A model generated the notes under the pieces. The model was given only the letters and a program-made list of their open reading frames with translations, made no database searches and was not told the origin of the DNA. A stretch of 64,000 nucleotides of DNA from Actinomadura citrea. Lineage in GTDB: Bacteria > Actinomycetota > Actinomycetes > Streptosporangiales > Streptosporangiaceae. Shown one piece after another: positions 1-7,592 of the stretch; positions within the stretch are counted from its first letter, which is position 1; every line of letters begins with the position of its first letter. Where the stretch lies: positions 5,766,001 through 5,830,000 of the forward strand of contig NZ_JACCBT010000001.1 in NCBI RefSeq assembly GCF_013409045.1, read 5' to 3'. The position numbers were made by a program, and so were the translations under genes.

Positions 1-2
1 CC

Positions 3-65
3 GCCCGCCTGGTCGCCGGTCGGGTCCTCGGGCGCGCGTACCTGGTCGCGGTGCGGCTGGTCTGA
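3..65 (+). CDS. C-terminal end of an unidentified protein cut by the window edge
   Basis: An open frame enters from the left edge and ends at a TGA at 63-65. It encodes about 20 residues (ARLVAGRVLGRAYLVAVRLV), mostly hydrophobic and arginine-rich. The remainder lies outside the window, so no function can be given. The fragment is short enough that it could be chance; the GC-rich third positions and the actinobacterial composition mildly favour a real 3' end. Bases 66-219 hold no other gene that I can support. Confidence 0.3.
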   Translation, partial: ARLVAGRVLGRAYLVAVRLV

Positions 66-219
66 AGGTGGCATGACTCGTCTCCCGAGGCGACCGAAGG
101 AATCGGTCCGCTCGCTACCGCCCCGACCTCGATCTAAACATCCCGCTGGTGCCGGCGGTGCCCGATCGCGCGAAACGGCGGATCCGCACGTCCACCGGCC
201 GTCGCGCCACGCACCCGGC

Positions 220-1197
220 TCACTGTGCGGTGCTCTGTGCGGTGCTCTGCGTGGCGCGGTAGTGGGACGGGGAGACGCCGTACAGGCCGCGGAACGCCTG
301 GCGCAGCGCCTCCTCGCTGCCGAACCCGCAGCGGGCCGCGATCGTCTCGACGGTCAGCGCCGTGCCGGTCAGCAGGTGCGCCGCCGCCTCGCCGCGCGCC
401 CGGCGCACGAACCGTCCCGGGGTCATGCCGAGTTCGGCCAGGAACAGGCGGGCCAGGTGGCGCTGGCTGAGGCCCGCGCGGGCCGCCAGCGCCGCCGTCG
501 AGAGGTCCGCGGCCGGGTTCCCGGCGATGTGCGCGACGGCGTCCTGGACCAGCGAGTGGCGCGCCGAGGGCGCCGTGAACATGCTCATCTGTGCCTGGTT
601 TCCGGGGCGCTGCAGGTACGTCACCAGTTGTCGCGACACGCTCCGGGCCAGGTCCGGGCTCACGTCGGCCTCGATGAACGACAGCGTGAGGTCCAGGGCG
701 GCGGTCACGCCGGCGGACGTGCAGACCCGCCCGTCGGACACGAAGATCGGCCCGCTGTCGAAGTCGACGGCCGGGAACCGGCGCGCCAGGAAGTCGGCGT
801 GCTCCCAGTGGGTCGACGCCCGCCGTCCGTCCAGGAGCCCGGCGGCGGCGAGGACCCCGGCGCCGGTGCACACCGACGCCACGCGGCGCGACTCCAGGCC
901 GAGCCTGCGCACGTGCGCGACCAGCCGCTTGTCCTCCATCGCGTCGACGTAGCCGATGCCCCCGGACACCACCAGCGTGTCGAGCGGTCCGGCGGCGCGC
1001 TCCAGCGACCCCTGCGCCTGCAGCGTCAGGCCCGTCCCGGTGTGGATGGGCCTGCCGCCCGGCGAGGCCAGCGTGACCTCGTAGACCCCGCGCCGGTTCA
1101 GGAAGTTGGCCACCTGGAGCGCCGACACGACGCAGGCGATGTCCAGCAGTTCGGCCGCCGGGTAGCCCACCACGAGGACGCGCCGTAGTTCGTACAT
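220..1197 (-). CDS. GlxA-family regulator: DJ-1/PfpI domain fused to AraC-type DNA-binding domain
   Basis: A 325-residue transcription regulator. Residues 5-190 form a DJ-1/PfpI (glutamine amidotransferase-like) domain with the nucleophile-elbow cysteine at about residue 110 (SVCTGAGVLAAAGLLDG). Residues 215-318 hold two helix-turn-helix units of AraC type (LSQRHLARLFLAELGMTPG, then CGFGSEEALRQAF and a SPSHYR end). The family binds DNA and probably senses a small metabolite through the DJ-1 fold. I chose the ATG at 1197, where the DJ-1 fold begins; the frame stays open to 1383 but that extension has no domain. The gene is divergent from the membrane-protein gene at 1322. The last codons encode a repeated STAQ from a 12-bp direct repeat. 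Confidence 0.85.
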   Translation of the reverse strand: MYELRRVLVVGYPAAELLDIACVVSALQVANFLNRRGVYEVTLASPGGRPIHTGTGLTLQAQGSLERAAGPLDTLVVSGGIGYVDAMEDKRLVAHVRRLGLESRRVASVCTGAGVLAAAGLLDGRRASTHWEHADFLARRFPAVDFDSGPIFVSDGRVCTSAGVTAALDLTLSFIEADVSPDLARSVSRQLVTYLQRPGNQAQMSMFTAPSARHSLVQDAVAHIAGNPAADLSTAALAARAGLSQRHLARLFLAELGMTPGRFVRRARGEAAAHLLTGTALTVETIAARCGFGSEEALRQAFRGLYGVSPSHYRATQSTAQSTAQ

Positions 1198-1223
1198 ACC
1201 GCCACGATATTGCTCGATACGGC

Positions 1224-1237
1224 ACCTATGACCTATG
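1224..1237. repeat. tandem 7-bp repeat ACCTATG in a divergent promoter region
   Basis: ACCTATG occurs twice in direct succession between the GlxA-like gene and the membrane-protein gene. Direct-repeat half-sites are typical of AraC-type binding sites, so this may be where the neighbouring regulator binds; that role is inferred only. Confidence 0.35.
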
Positions 1238-1321
1238 TCCGATAGACAGCCACCCCAAGTTTTCGGACCTGTCCCCCGTCCGAGACTGGCGGACGCGCCC
1301 CGGCGCGCCGAAGGTGATGCC

Positions 1322-1747
1322 ATGGCTACCACGTCCCGCCCCCTGGATCCCGGTCCACAGGCCCCCGCACACCGGCGCACCACCTGGCCGCGGCTCGCAA
1401 TGCACTACGTCGAGATGGTGCTCGCGATGTTCGCCGGGATGCTCGTCTTCGGCGGCCTTCGGGCGCTTCTCGGGCTCACGGTCGACTTCGACGCGCATCC
1501 GGGCGCCCACTACCTGCTCATGGCCACCGACATGGCGATCGGGATGGCCGCGTGGATGCTCCTGCGCCGCCACGGCCGGGCCTGCACGCTGGAGATGTGC
1601 GCCGCGATGTACGTGCCCGCGGTGCTGGTCCCGCTCGTGTGGGCCGGCGTCATGAGCGGGATGGCGTTCATGACGGCCGCGCACGTCCTGATGATGGTCG
1701 CGATGCTCGGCGTGCTGCTCCGGCGCCGGCGCGAGTACCACCACTGA
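1322..1747 (+). CDS. small four-helix membrane protein, function unknown
   Basis: The 141-residue product has about four hydrophobic segments, at roughly residues 25-47, 58-78, 88-112 and 114-134, and ends in a basic tail (RRRREYHH). Methionine is abundant in the last two helices. The ATG at 1322 was chosen because the upstream extension to 1235 is arginine/proline-rich and lacks a domain. Only 9 bp separate it from the DJ-1 gene at 1757, so the two are probably co-transcribed and may share the GlxA-like regulator upstream. I do not recognise a specific family and assign no function. Confidence 0.75.
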   Translation: MATTSRPLDPGPQAPAHRRTTWPRLAMHYVEMVLAMFAGMLVFGGLRALLGLTVDFDAHPGAHYLLMATDMAIGMAAWMLLRRHGRACTLEMCAAMYVPAVLVPLVWAGVMSGMAFMTAAHVLMMVAMLGVLLRRRREYHH

Positions 1748-1756
1748 GCCGCCGCC

Positions 1757-2422
1757 ATGACCACTCCCGACATCACGGTCGTCATCCCGCTGTACGACCG
1801 CTTCACCGCCCTGGACGTCATCGGCCCGTACCAGATGCTGGCCCTCACCCCCGGCGTGCGGGTGGTGTTCGCCGCCGAGCAGGCCGGGCCGGTGCTCGAC
1901 GACTGCCGCACCCTCCGGTTGACCGCCGTGGGCCTCGACGAGGCGCCGCGCCCGGACGTGGTGGTCGTCCCCGGCGGGCCCGGCACCGTGCACGTCCTGG
2001 AGGGGGCGCTCCCCGCCTGGCTGCGCGAGGTCCACCCCGCCACCCGCTGGACGACCTCCGTGTGCTCCGGTTCCCTCATCCTCGGCGCCGCCGGCCTGAT
2101 CGACGGACTGCGCGCGACCACCCACTACCGGCACCTGGACAAGCTCCCCCTTTTCGGCGCCGTCCCGGCTCAGGAGCGCGTGGTGGTCGAGCGCGACGCC
2201 CGCGTCGTGACCGCCGCCGGCGTCTCCAGCGGGATCGACATGGCGCTGCGGCTGGTGGAGTTCCTCACCGACACGCGGACCGCCCAGGCCGTCCAGCTCT
2301 GGACGGAGTACGACCCGCGGCCTCCGTTCGACGCCGGCTCCCCGTCCCGCGCGCCCGAGGACGTCGTGGCACTGGCCGCCGCGTTCGAAACGGCCGCGCT
2401 GGAGGCCGCCACGCGCTCCTGA
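1757..2422 (+). CDS. DJ-1/PfpI family protein
   Basis: The 221-residue product is a single DJ-1/PfpI domain. The strand-loop PDVVVVPGGPG and the nucleophile elbow TSVCSGSLILGAAGLIDG (cysteine near 103), followed by ATTHYRHL, match the subgroup containing isonitrile hydratases and the sensor domains of GlxA regulators. There is no DNA-binding domain, so it is more likely an enzyme or chaperone-like protein than a regulator. It lies just behind the membrane-protein gene and its elbow resembles that of the GlxA-like regulator at 220-1197, suggesting paralogy. The true substrate is not known. Confidence 0.85.
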   Translation: MTTPDITVVIPLYDRFTALDVIGPYQMLALTPGVRVVFAAEQAGPVLDDCRTLRLTAVGLDEAPRPDVVVVPGGPGTVHVLEGALPAWLREVHPATRWTTSVCSGSLILGAAGLIDGLRATTHYRHLDKLPLFGAVPAQERVVVERDARVVTAAGVSSGIDMALRLVEFLTDTRTAQAVQLWTEYDPRPPFDAGSPSRAPEDVVALAAAFETAALEAATRS

Positions 2423-2470
2423 GGACCACCGCCCGGCGCGCGTCCCGGCCGCTCCCGGGCGCCGCGCCCC

Positions 2471-2476
2471 TACAAT
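2471..2476 (+). promoter_or_regulatory. -10 box TACAAT for a leaderless lexA-like transcript
   Basis: TACAAT lies 7 bp upstream of the GTG start at 2484. That spacing puts the transcription start at or next to the first base of the start codon. No Shine-Dalgarno sequence is seen, consistent with a leaderless mRNA. No convincing -35 is visible. Confidence 0.55.
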
Positions 2477-2483
2477 TCCGTGG

Positions 2484-3146
2484 GTGACCGCCTACAGTGA
2501 TCTTGACCCGTTCGGGGACCTGGACGCCTCCGCGCTGCCCCCGCGCCAGCAGCGGATCCTGGCCATGATCCGCGACTGGGCGGTCAGGTACGGGTACGCG
2601 CCGAGCACGCGCCAGATCGGCGACGCCGTGGGCCTGCGGTCGCCGTCGTCGGTGTCGCGCCACCTGGCGAGCCTGGAGGACAAGGGCTTCCTGCGGCGCG
2701 GCGACGCGGTGGCCCGCCCGATCGACGTGCGCGTGTTCCTGCGCGAGGGCCCGCCACGGGAGTCCGCCGACGGCCCGGTGACCGTCCCCGTGGTCGGGGA
2801 CATCGCCGCCGGTTCCCCCATCCCGGCCGAGGAGCACGCCGACGACACGCTGCTGCTGCCCCGCGAGCTCACCGGGCGCGGCACCGTCTTCGGGCTGCGC
2901 GTGCGCGGCGACTCGATGGTCGACGCCGCGATCTGCGACGGCGACATCGTCGTGGTCCGCCGGCAGCCCGAGGCCCATTCGGGCCAGATCGTCGCCGCCA
3001 TGATCGACGGCGAGGCCACCGTGAAGGTGTACCGGCGCCGCGACGGCCACGTGCTGCTCGAACCCCGCAACCCCGCCTACGACGTCATCGACGGCGACGA
3101 GGCCGCCGTCCTCGGCATCGTCGTCTCGGTCCTGCGCAACGTCTGA
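2484..3146 (+). CDS. lexA: LexA-family repressor with autocleavage domain
   Basis: The 220-residue protein has a LexA-type winged helix at about residues 18-85 (LPPRQQRILAMIRDW, then SPSSVSRHLASLEDKGFLRR) and a C-terminal S24 self-cleavage domain. The scissile Ala-Gly is at 109-110 (GDIAAGSPIP), the catalytic serine at 144 (RGDSMVDAAI) and the lysine at 181 (EATVKVYRR). Such repressors switch on DNA-damage genes when RecA filaments trigger cleavage. It lacks the long N-terminal extension of typical streptomycete LexA, so it could be a second LexA-like repressor rather than the main SOS regulator. The start is leaderless. Confidence 0.85.
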   Translation: MTAYSDLDPFGDLDASALPPRQQRILAMIRDWAVRYGYAPSTRQIGDAVGLRSPSSVSRHLASLEDKGFLRRGDAVARPIDVRVFLREGPPRESADGPVTVPVVGDIAAGSPIPAEEHADDTLLLPRELTGRGTVFGLRVRGDSMVDAAICDGDIVVVRRQPEAHSGQIVAAMIDGEATVKVYRRRDGHVLLEPRNPAYDVIDGDEAAVLGIVVSVLRNV

Positions 3147-3165
3147 CGCGGGGGGTCGGGCGAGG

Positions 3166-3705
3166 TCAGCGGCGGCCGCCGAACTCCCATGGGTGGACCT
3201 CGACCGCGGCGTAGCGGTCCTGGGTCAGGATGGTGCGGGCGGCGCCCGCGTCCGGGGCGCGGAGCAGGGCGGCCGTGCCGAGCCAGGCCTCGCCGTCGTC
3301 GGAGAGCAGGGGGCCGTAGGCGATCAGGTCGTCGTCCGCCGGGACGTCGAGGTCGGCGGCCTCCCCCTCGCCCAGGCCGATGACCAGGAAGCGGTCGCCG
3401 CCCGTCCGGCCGCCGGGGAAGTCCCACATCGTGCGGCCCAGCGCGTTGCGCCACCGGCGGACCATGACGTCCCTGTAGGCGCCCGCCTGGTAGTTGGGCT
3501 CGTCGAAGGCGAACGCGCGGGCGGCGGCGGGATCGGGCAGGTCGACGATGTGGACGCTGCCGCTGGGGACGTCGCCGACGAAGGTCGGGCCCCGGGCGAT
3601 CAGCTCCTTCTCGTACCGGTCCATGTAGGACCAGTGCTGCTCCCCCAGTTCCTCGCGGAGCCCCATCGAGCCGGCACGGTCACGGTGGTAGCAGAAGAAC
3701 TCCAT
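3166..3705 (-). CDS. tandem YCII-domain protein
   Basis: The 179-residue product contains two YCII-type ferredoxin-like alpha+beta domains in a row. The first covers about residues 1-85 (MEFFCYHRDR at the start, LPDPAAARAFAFDEPN at its end). The second covers residues 103-175 (FLVIGLGEG to LTQDRYAAVEVHPWEFGGR). YCII proteins are small dimeric folds with an Asp/His pair and are sometimes ligand-binding or lyase-like; here an internal duplication replaces the usual homodimer. It follows the P450 gene on the same strand by 25 bp and probably shares its transcript. No reaction can be assigned. Confidence 0.8.
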   Translation of the reverse strand: MEFFCYHRDRAGSMGLREELGEQHWSYMDRYEKELIARGPTFVGDVPSGSVHIVDLPDPAAARAFAFDEPNYQAGAYRDVMVRRWRNALGRTMWDFPGGRTGGDRFLVIGLGEGEAADLDVPADDDLIAYGPLLSDDGEAWLGTAALLRAPDAGAARTILTQDRYAAVEVHPWEFGGRR

Positions 3706-3730
3706 CCGGTTGTTCTACCACCCGCCGGGC

Positions 3731-5083
3731 TCAGGCGGACTCGCGCGGGGTGACGGTCAGGTGGATGTCCTCGGCGGCCCAGAGGACGAAGCGTTCGATG
3801 GGAGTGACCGTCTGGCCGGGCGCCGACCGGAAGGCGAAGCGCCTGAGCAGGACGGCCAGGACGAGCTGGGCCTCCACCGTCGCGAGCGCGGCGCCCTCGC
3901 AGCTGCGCGGGCCGATCCCGAAGGGGATGTACGCCAGGCGCGGGCGGCCCGCCGACGCCTCCGGCGCGAACCGGCCGGGGTCGAACGTCTGCGGGTCGGG
4001 CCAGTAGTCGGGGTTCGTGTGCACGGCCCAGAACGGGTAGAAGATGGTCGTCCCGGCCGGGACGGTGTAGTCGCCGAGCACGATGTCCTCGGTGGCCTCC
4101 CGCGCGCCGTACGGTCCCGGCGGGTACAGCCGCATGGTCTCCCGGAGCACCATGTCCAGGTAGGTCAGCCGCTTGAGGTCGGCGTACTCGGGGACGAGCC
4201 GGTCGCCGAGCACGCGGTCCAGCTCCTCGGCGACGCGCGCGGAGGCGTCCGGGTGCCGGGCCAGCAGGTACAGCGTCCAGGAGATGGCGACGCCGGTGGT
4301 GTGGTGGGCGGCGAGCATCGTCATCAGGACCGTGTCGCGGATCCGCGCCGGGGACTCGCCCGCCTCGACCAGGGCCGCGATCAGGTCGCTGCGCCCGGCC
4401 GGCGCCGAGTCGCCGCGCTCGCGGTGCGCGGTCAGCACCTGGTCGACGGTGGCGCGCAGGTAGGCCAGGGCCTCCTGGGCGCGGCTCCCCGCCCCGTCTC
4501 CGGCCTGGCCCATGTACTCGGTGAGGACGGTCTCGAACGCGGACACGACCCGCGCGGCCGAGTCCGGCGACTCCAGGCCGCTGCCGAGCGCGTACTGGCA
4601 GATCATGCGCAGCGACAGCTCGCTCAGGTCCTGCTGGAGCGCGACCGGGCCGTCGTGCGCCTCCCACCGGTCGGCCAGCTCGGCGGCGAGCGCGGTGAAG
4701 CGGGCGAAGTGCGCTTCGTGGGAGGGGCGACCGGCCAGCACCGACAGCATCACCCGGCGCCAGGGGCCGTGCTCCTCGGCCGGGATCGTCTGCAGGTTGC
4801 CCGACTCCTGGAGGGGCGCCAGGAACTCGAACAGCTTCTCCGGCCGCTTGTTGATCTTCGCGGTGGCCTCCAGCAGCACCGGGTCGGCCACCGACACCGC
4901 CAGGCCGGCGCCGGGCAGCGGGAACCGCACCACCGGCCCGTACTCGGCGTGCAGCCTCAGCTGGTATTCGTGCAGCCCTCCGGCCGCCGCGATGGCCGCC
5001 GTCCCATCGTCCTCCGTGGGCGGACCGGGGATATCCGATGGGGTACCGGCGTCGCTCCGCATTCGCGCCCTCCGCGTCGGCAT
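3731..5083 (-). CDS. cytochrome P450
   Basis: A soluble bacterial P450 of about 450 residues. The I-helix region reads MLAAHHTTG with the Thr pair used in oxygen activation, the K-helix ExxR motif is in VLRETMRLYPPG, and the haem loop FGIGPRSCEGAALA supplies the axial cysteine. The arrangement IPFG before the cysteine loop and the absence of a membrane anchor suggest a soluble monooxygenase. The start is uncertain: ATG 5083 is used here and ATG 5146 is in frame, but neither has a good ribosome site. The following gene encodes a tandem YCII protein. The substrate is unknown. Confidence 0.85.
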   Translation of the reverse strand: MPTRRARMRSDAGTPSDIPGPPTEDDGTAAIAAAGGLHEYQLRLHAEYGPVVRFPLPGAGLAVSVADPVLLEATAKINKRPEKLFEFLAPLQESGNLQTIPAEEHGPWRRVMLSVLAGRPSHEAHFARFTALAAELADRWEAHDGPVALQQDLSELSLRMICQYALGSGLESPDSAARVVSAFETVLTEYMGQAGDGAGSRAQEALAYLRATVDQVLTAHRERGDSAPAGRSDLIAALVEAGESPARIRDTVLMTMLAAHHTTGVAISWTLYLLARHPDASARVAEELDRVLGDRLVPEYADLKRLTYLDMVLRETMRLYPPGPYGAREATEDIVLGDYTVPAGTTIFYPFWAVHTNPDYWPDPQTFDPGRFAPEASAGRPRLAYIPFGIGPRSCEGAALATVEAQLVLAVLLRRFAFRSAPGQTVTPIERFVLWAAEDIHLTVTPRESA

Positions 5084-5190
5084 CGTCGTTTCGGTTGTTT
5101 CCGGGTTGATCGCAATGCTTACATGTCCCGGGTAACTTCGCGACATTCTCCAGGCCGGAAGTCGCGACGCCGCGAGCCGGGGAGAGGACG

Positions 5191-5979
5191 CTGGACACCG
5201 TCGATCCGCACACGCCGAACGTCCCGCGGATGTACGACTACCTTCTGGGTGGAAAGGACAACTACGCCGCCGACCGGGAGGCCGTGGAGGAGGTCGTCAA
5301 GCACGCTCCCGACACCCCCTTCATGGCGCGCCAGAACCGCGCCTTCCTGCGGCGCGCCGTGCGCTTCCTCGCCGAGTCCGGGATCCGGCAGTTCATCGAC
5401 ATCGGCTCCGGCCTGCCCACCCAGGGCAACGTGCACGAGATCGCCCACCAGGTCGCGCCGGACTCCCATGTCGTGTACGTCGACATCGAGCCGGTCGTGC
5501 TGGCCCACGGGCGGGCGCTGCTGGCGGGGACGCCGGAGGTGACCGTCATCCAGGGCGACGCCCGCCGCCCGGGTGAGATCCTGGCGAACCCCGAGCTGAA
5601 CGGGCTCATCGACTTCGACCGCCCGGTCGCCGTGCTGATGCTGGCCGTGCTGCACTTCATCGGCGACGGCGACGACCCGCCCGGGATCGTGGCGCGGCTC
5701 CGCGAGGCGATGGCCCCCGGCAGCCACCTGGCGCTGTCGCACGTGACCGGTGACTTCGACGCCGACAGGAGGGTCCGGCACGCGGGCGCGGTGTACGAGC
5801 GGGCCACGTACCAGATCACTCTGCGCAGCCGCGCGGCGGTCACGCGGCTGTTCGACGGTTTCGAGCTCGTGGAGCCCGGCCTCACCACCCTGTCGATGTG
5901 GCGCCCCGACCCGGGGACGACCGTGCCGCCGCACGCGGACCGCCAATGGTGCTATGCGGGGGTCGGCCGAAAGCACTGA
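5191..5979 (+). CDS. SAM-dependent methyltransferase, DUF574 type (copy 1)
   Basis: A class I Rossmann methyltransferase of the actinomycete DUF574 (PF04672) family. The signature YDYLLGGKDNYAADR is followed by RQNRAFLRRAVRF, the SAM loop FIDIGSGLPT, the acidic strand-2 end VYVDIEPVVLAHG, and IQGDARRP. Family members usually have PxxxRxYDYLLGGK near residue 15-20. The first ATG (5230) sits inside that motif, which would delete the preceding conserved residues. A GGGGAGAGG site at 5179-5187 instead points to a CTG at 5191 as initiator, giving LDTVDPHTPNVPRMYDYLLG. No ATG, GTG or TTG lies between the upstream stop at 5107 and 5230. The natural substrate is unknown. Confidence 0.8.
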   Translation: MDTVDPHTPNVPRMYDYLLGGKDNYAADREAVEEVVKHAPDTPFMARQNRAFLRRAVRFLAESGIRQFIDIGSGLPTQGNVHEIAHQVAPDSHVVYVDIEPVVLAHGRALLAGTPEVTVIQGDARRPGEILANPELNGLIDFDRPVAVLMLAVLHFIGDGDDPPGIVARLREAMAPGSHLALSHVTGDFDADRRVRHAGAVYERATYQITLRSRAAVTRLFDGFELVEPGLTTLSMWRPDPGTTVPPHADRQWCYAGVGRKH

Positions 5980-6032
5980 CCGGCGCGTCCGCGCCATTGT
6001 CTCCGGCATTTCGGACGAGCCCGGCAAAACAG

Positions 6033-6050
6033 GTTAAAAGCCCTTTTGAC
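6033..6050. terminator. hairpin between convergent genes
   Basis: GTTAAAAG and CTTTTGAC form a nearly perfect inverted repeat with a 2-base centre, in the gap between two convergent genes. The arm is AT-rich compared with its surroundings. It is a weak candidate for a bidirectional terminator. Confidence 0.35.
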
Positions 6051-6068
6051 TTCGCTCTCCGGCGCGTG

Positions 6069-6914
6069 TCACAGGCCGAGGCGGGCGGCGTGGCGGGCGA
6101 GGAAGGCGACGACCTCGTCGGCGGGCCGGTCCGGCAGCCCCCACATGATCTCGGTGACGCCGGCCTCCTCCCAGGCGGCGACGTCCTCGGGCGAGGGGCG
6201 CGCCGCGGCGAGGACGCAGACCTCCGGGCGGCCGGCGCGCCCCGCATCCGCCCACGCCGCGCGCAGGGCGGCGACCTTGGACAGGATGTCCCGCTCGGTC
6301 GGGGTGGTCATCCAGCCGTCGGCGTGGGCGGCGATCCACGCGAGGGTCTTCGGGCCGCCGCCCGCGCCGATCAGCAGCGGGACGTGCGGCTGGACGGGCT
6401 TGGGCCACGCCCAGGACGGCCCGAACGAGACGAACTCCCCCGCGTAGGAGGCCTGCTCCTGCGTCCAGAGCGCCCGCATCGCCTCCACGTACTCGCGCAG
6501 CACCGTCCGCCGCCGGTCGGCGGGCACGTTGTGGTCGGCGAGCTCGTCGGTGTTCCAGCCGAACCCCGCGCCGATCGTGACCCGGCCGCCCGACAGGTGG
6601 TCGAGCGAGGCGACGGTCTTGGCGAGCGTGATCGGGTCCGACTCCACCGGCAGCGCGACGGCCGTCGCGAGCCGGATCGTGGAGGTGACGGTGACCGCGG
6701 ACGCCAGCGCGACCCAGGGGTCGAGCGTGCGCGAGTAGCGGTCGTCGGGGAGCGACTCATCGCCCGTCCCGGGGTGCGCGGCGTCGCGCCGGACCGGGAT
6801 GTGCGTGTGCTCGGGCACGTAGAAGGTATGGAACCCGTTCTCCTCGGCGGCCTGCGCGGCGGCGGCGGGCGTGATGCCCCGGTCACTGGTGAAGAGCACG
6901 ATGCCGTGTCGCAT
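6069..6914 (-). CDS. luciferase-like (LLM) oxidoreductase, probably F420-dependent
   Basis: The 281-residue product is a TIM-barrel oxidoreductase of the bacterial luciferase superfamily. It opens with a MRHGIVLFTSDRGI strand, then EENGFHTFYVPEHTHIP, the conserved LSGGRVTIGAGFGWN and LLIGAGGGPKTLAWIAAHADGW. The length and these motifs match the subgroup that uses reduced cofactor F420 instead of FMN in actinomycetes. The ATG at 6914 was chosen because the barrel begins there; the frame stays open further upstream but runs through the palindrome at 6926-6939. It is followed by nothing on its strand, so it is probably monocistronic and controlled through that palindrome. The substrate is unknown. 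Confidence 0.85.
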   Translation of the reverse strand: MRHGIVLFTSDRGITPAAAAQAAEENGFHTFYVPEHTHIPVRRDAAHPGTGDESLPDDRYSRTLDPWVALASAVTVTSTIRLATAVALPVESDPITLAKTVASLDHLSGGRVTIGAGFGWNTDELADHNVPADRRRTVLREYVEAMRALWTQEQASYAGEFVSFGPSWAWPKPVQPHVPLLIGAGGGPKTLAWIAAHADGWMTTPTERDILSKVAALRAAWADAGRAGRPEVCVLAAARPSPEDVAAWEEAGVTEIMWGLPDRPADEVVAFLARHAARLGL

Positions 6915-6925
6915 ACGGCCGATAC

Positions 6926-6939
6926 TAGAACGCGTTCTA
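6926..6939. promoter_or_regulatory. perfect 14-bp palindrome TAGAACGCGTTCTA (TetR/KstR-type operator)
   Basis: The palindrome lies 11 bp upstream of the ATG of the F420-type oxidoreductase. It fits the form TnnAACnnGTTnnA described for KstR, the mycobacterial repressor of cholesterol catabolism. TAGAACG/CGTTCTA arms also suit other TetR-family repressors. The regulator itself is not nearby. Confidence 0.6.
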
Positions 6940-6982
6940 TCAAGGTGCCGAGGGCGGGGCGACCGCTTCCGGCGGGCACGGT

Positions 6983-7459
6983 TCAGCGGGACGCCTTGTA
7001 CTCCTCGAGGAGTGCTTCGAGGCTGCTCACCATGAAGATGTAGAACTCGTGCATCTGCCGGAGGCGTTCGCGCTGGCGCTCGGGGAGGCCGGCGCTGCGC
7101 GCGTGCGCGCGCTGGGCGAGGACCAGCAGTTCGGTCGTCGCTTCGAGCTGGTGCTGGAGGCAGCCCGCCCACGCGTCCTCGCGCCACTCGTACACGTACT
7201 GGCGGGAGCCCGGTTGCTTGAACCGCCGGACGGTGCCGCTCTCCACCAGCAGGCGCGTCATCTCCGACATCGAGCCCTTGCTGGCGTTCAGGGCGTCCTG
7301 CAGGTCCGCCATGGTCATGGGCGTCTCGCTGAGCATCAGGACGCCGGCGGTGCGACCGGCCATGGGGGGCCAGCTCATCGCACGGCCGATGCGCAGGCCG
7401 AAGTCGTCGATCAGGGCGTCGCCGCCGGTGGGATCGCCGTCACGGGCGGGGCTGGACAC
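6983..7459 (-). CDS. GbsR/MarR-family transcriptional regulator
   Basis: The 158-residue product is a winged-helix regulator of the GbsR branch of the MarR superfamily: FGLRIGRAMSWPPMAGRTAGVLMLSETPMTMADL followed by the recognition helix region NASKGSMSEMTRLLVESG and a wing (VRRFKQPGSRQYVYEW). A C-terminal helix pair (residues 110-155) would mediate dimerisation. In Bacillus, GbsR controls choline-to-betaine genes. Here it is divergent from a GMC oxidoreductase/aldehyde dehydrogenase operon, an arrangement that makes it the likely regulator of that operon. The GTG at 7459 is used as the start. Confidence 0.85.
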   Translation of the reverse strand: MSSPARDGDPTGGDALIDDFGLRIGRAMSWPPMAGRTAGVLMLSETPMTMADLQDALNASKGSMSEMTRLLVESGTVRRFKQPGSRQYVYEWREDAWAGCLQHQLEATTELLVLAQRAHARSAGLPERQRERLRQMHEFYIFMVSSLEALLEEYKASR

Positions 7460-7493
7460 GACCGGCTCCTATTCGATCAAAGAAAAATGAACT

Positions 7494-7509
7494 TTCACTC
7501 TTGACTGAA
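7494..7509. promoter_or_regulatory. imperfect palindrome TTCACTCTTGACTGAA overlapping a -35 box
   Basis: Twelve of 16 positions are symmetrical (TTCAnTCnnGAnTGAA). The site sits between the GbsR-like gene and the GMC oxidoreductase gene, in an AT-rich patch. TTGACT at 7501-7506 inside it resembles a -35 box reading toward the oxidoreductase, so a bound repressor would block transcription. This is the natural candidate for the GbsR-like operator. Confidence 0.5.
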
Positions 7510-7592
7510 TTAATCGCGGAGGGCAGTCTACCGCCATCAGCGGTTCGGACCTCTCCCCAGCCGCTCACCTGGCCTAACGCAGGAGGTTCGCC

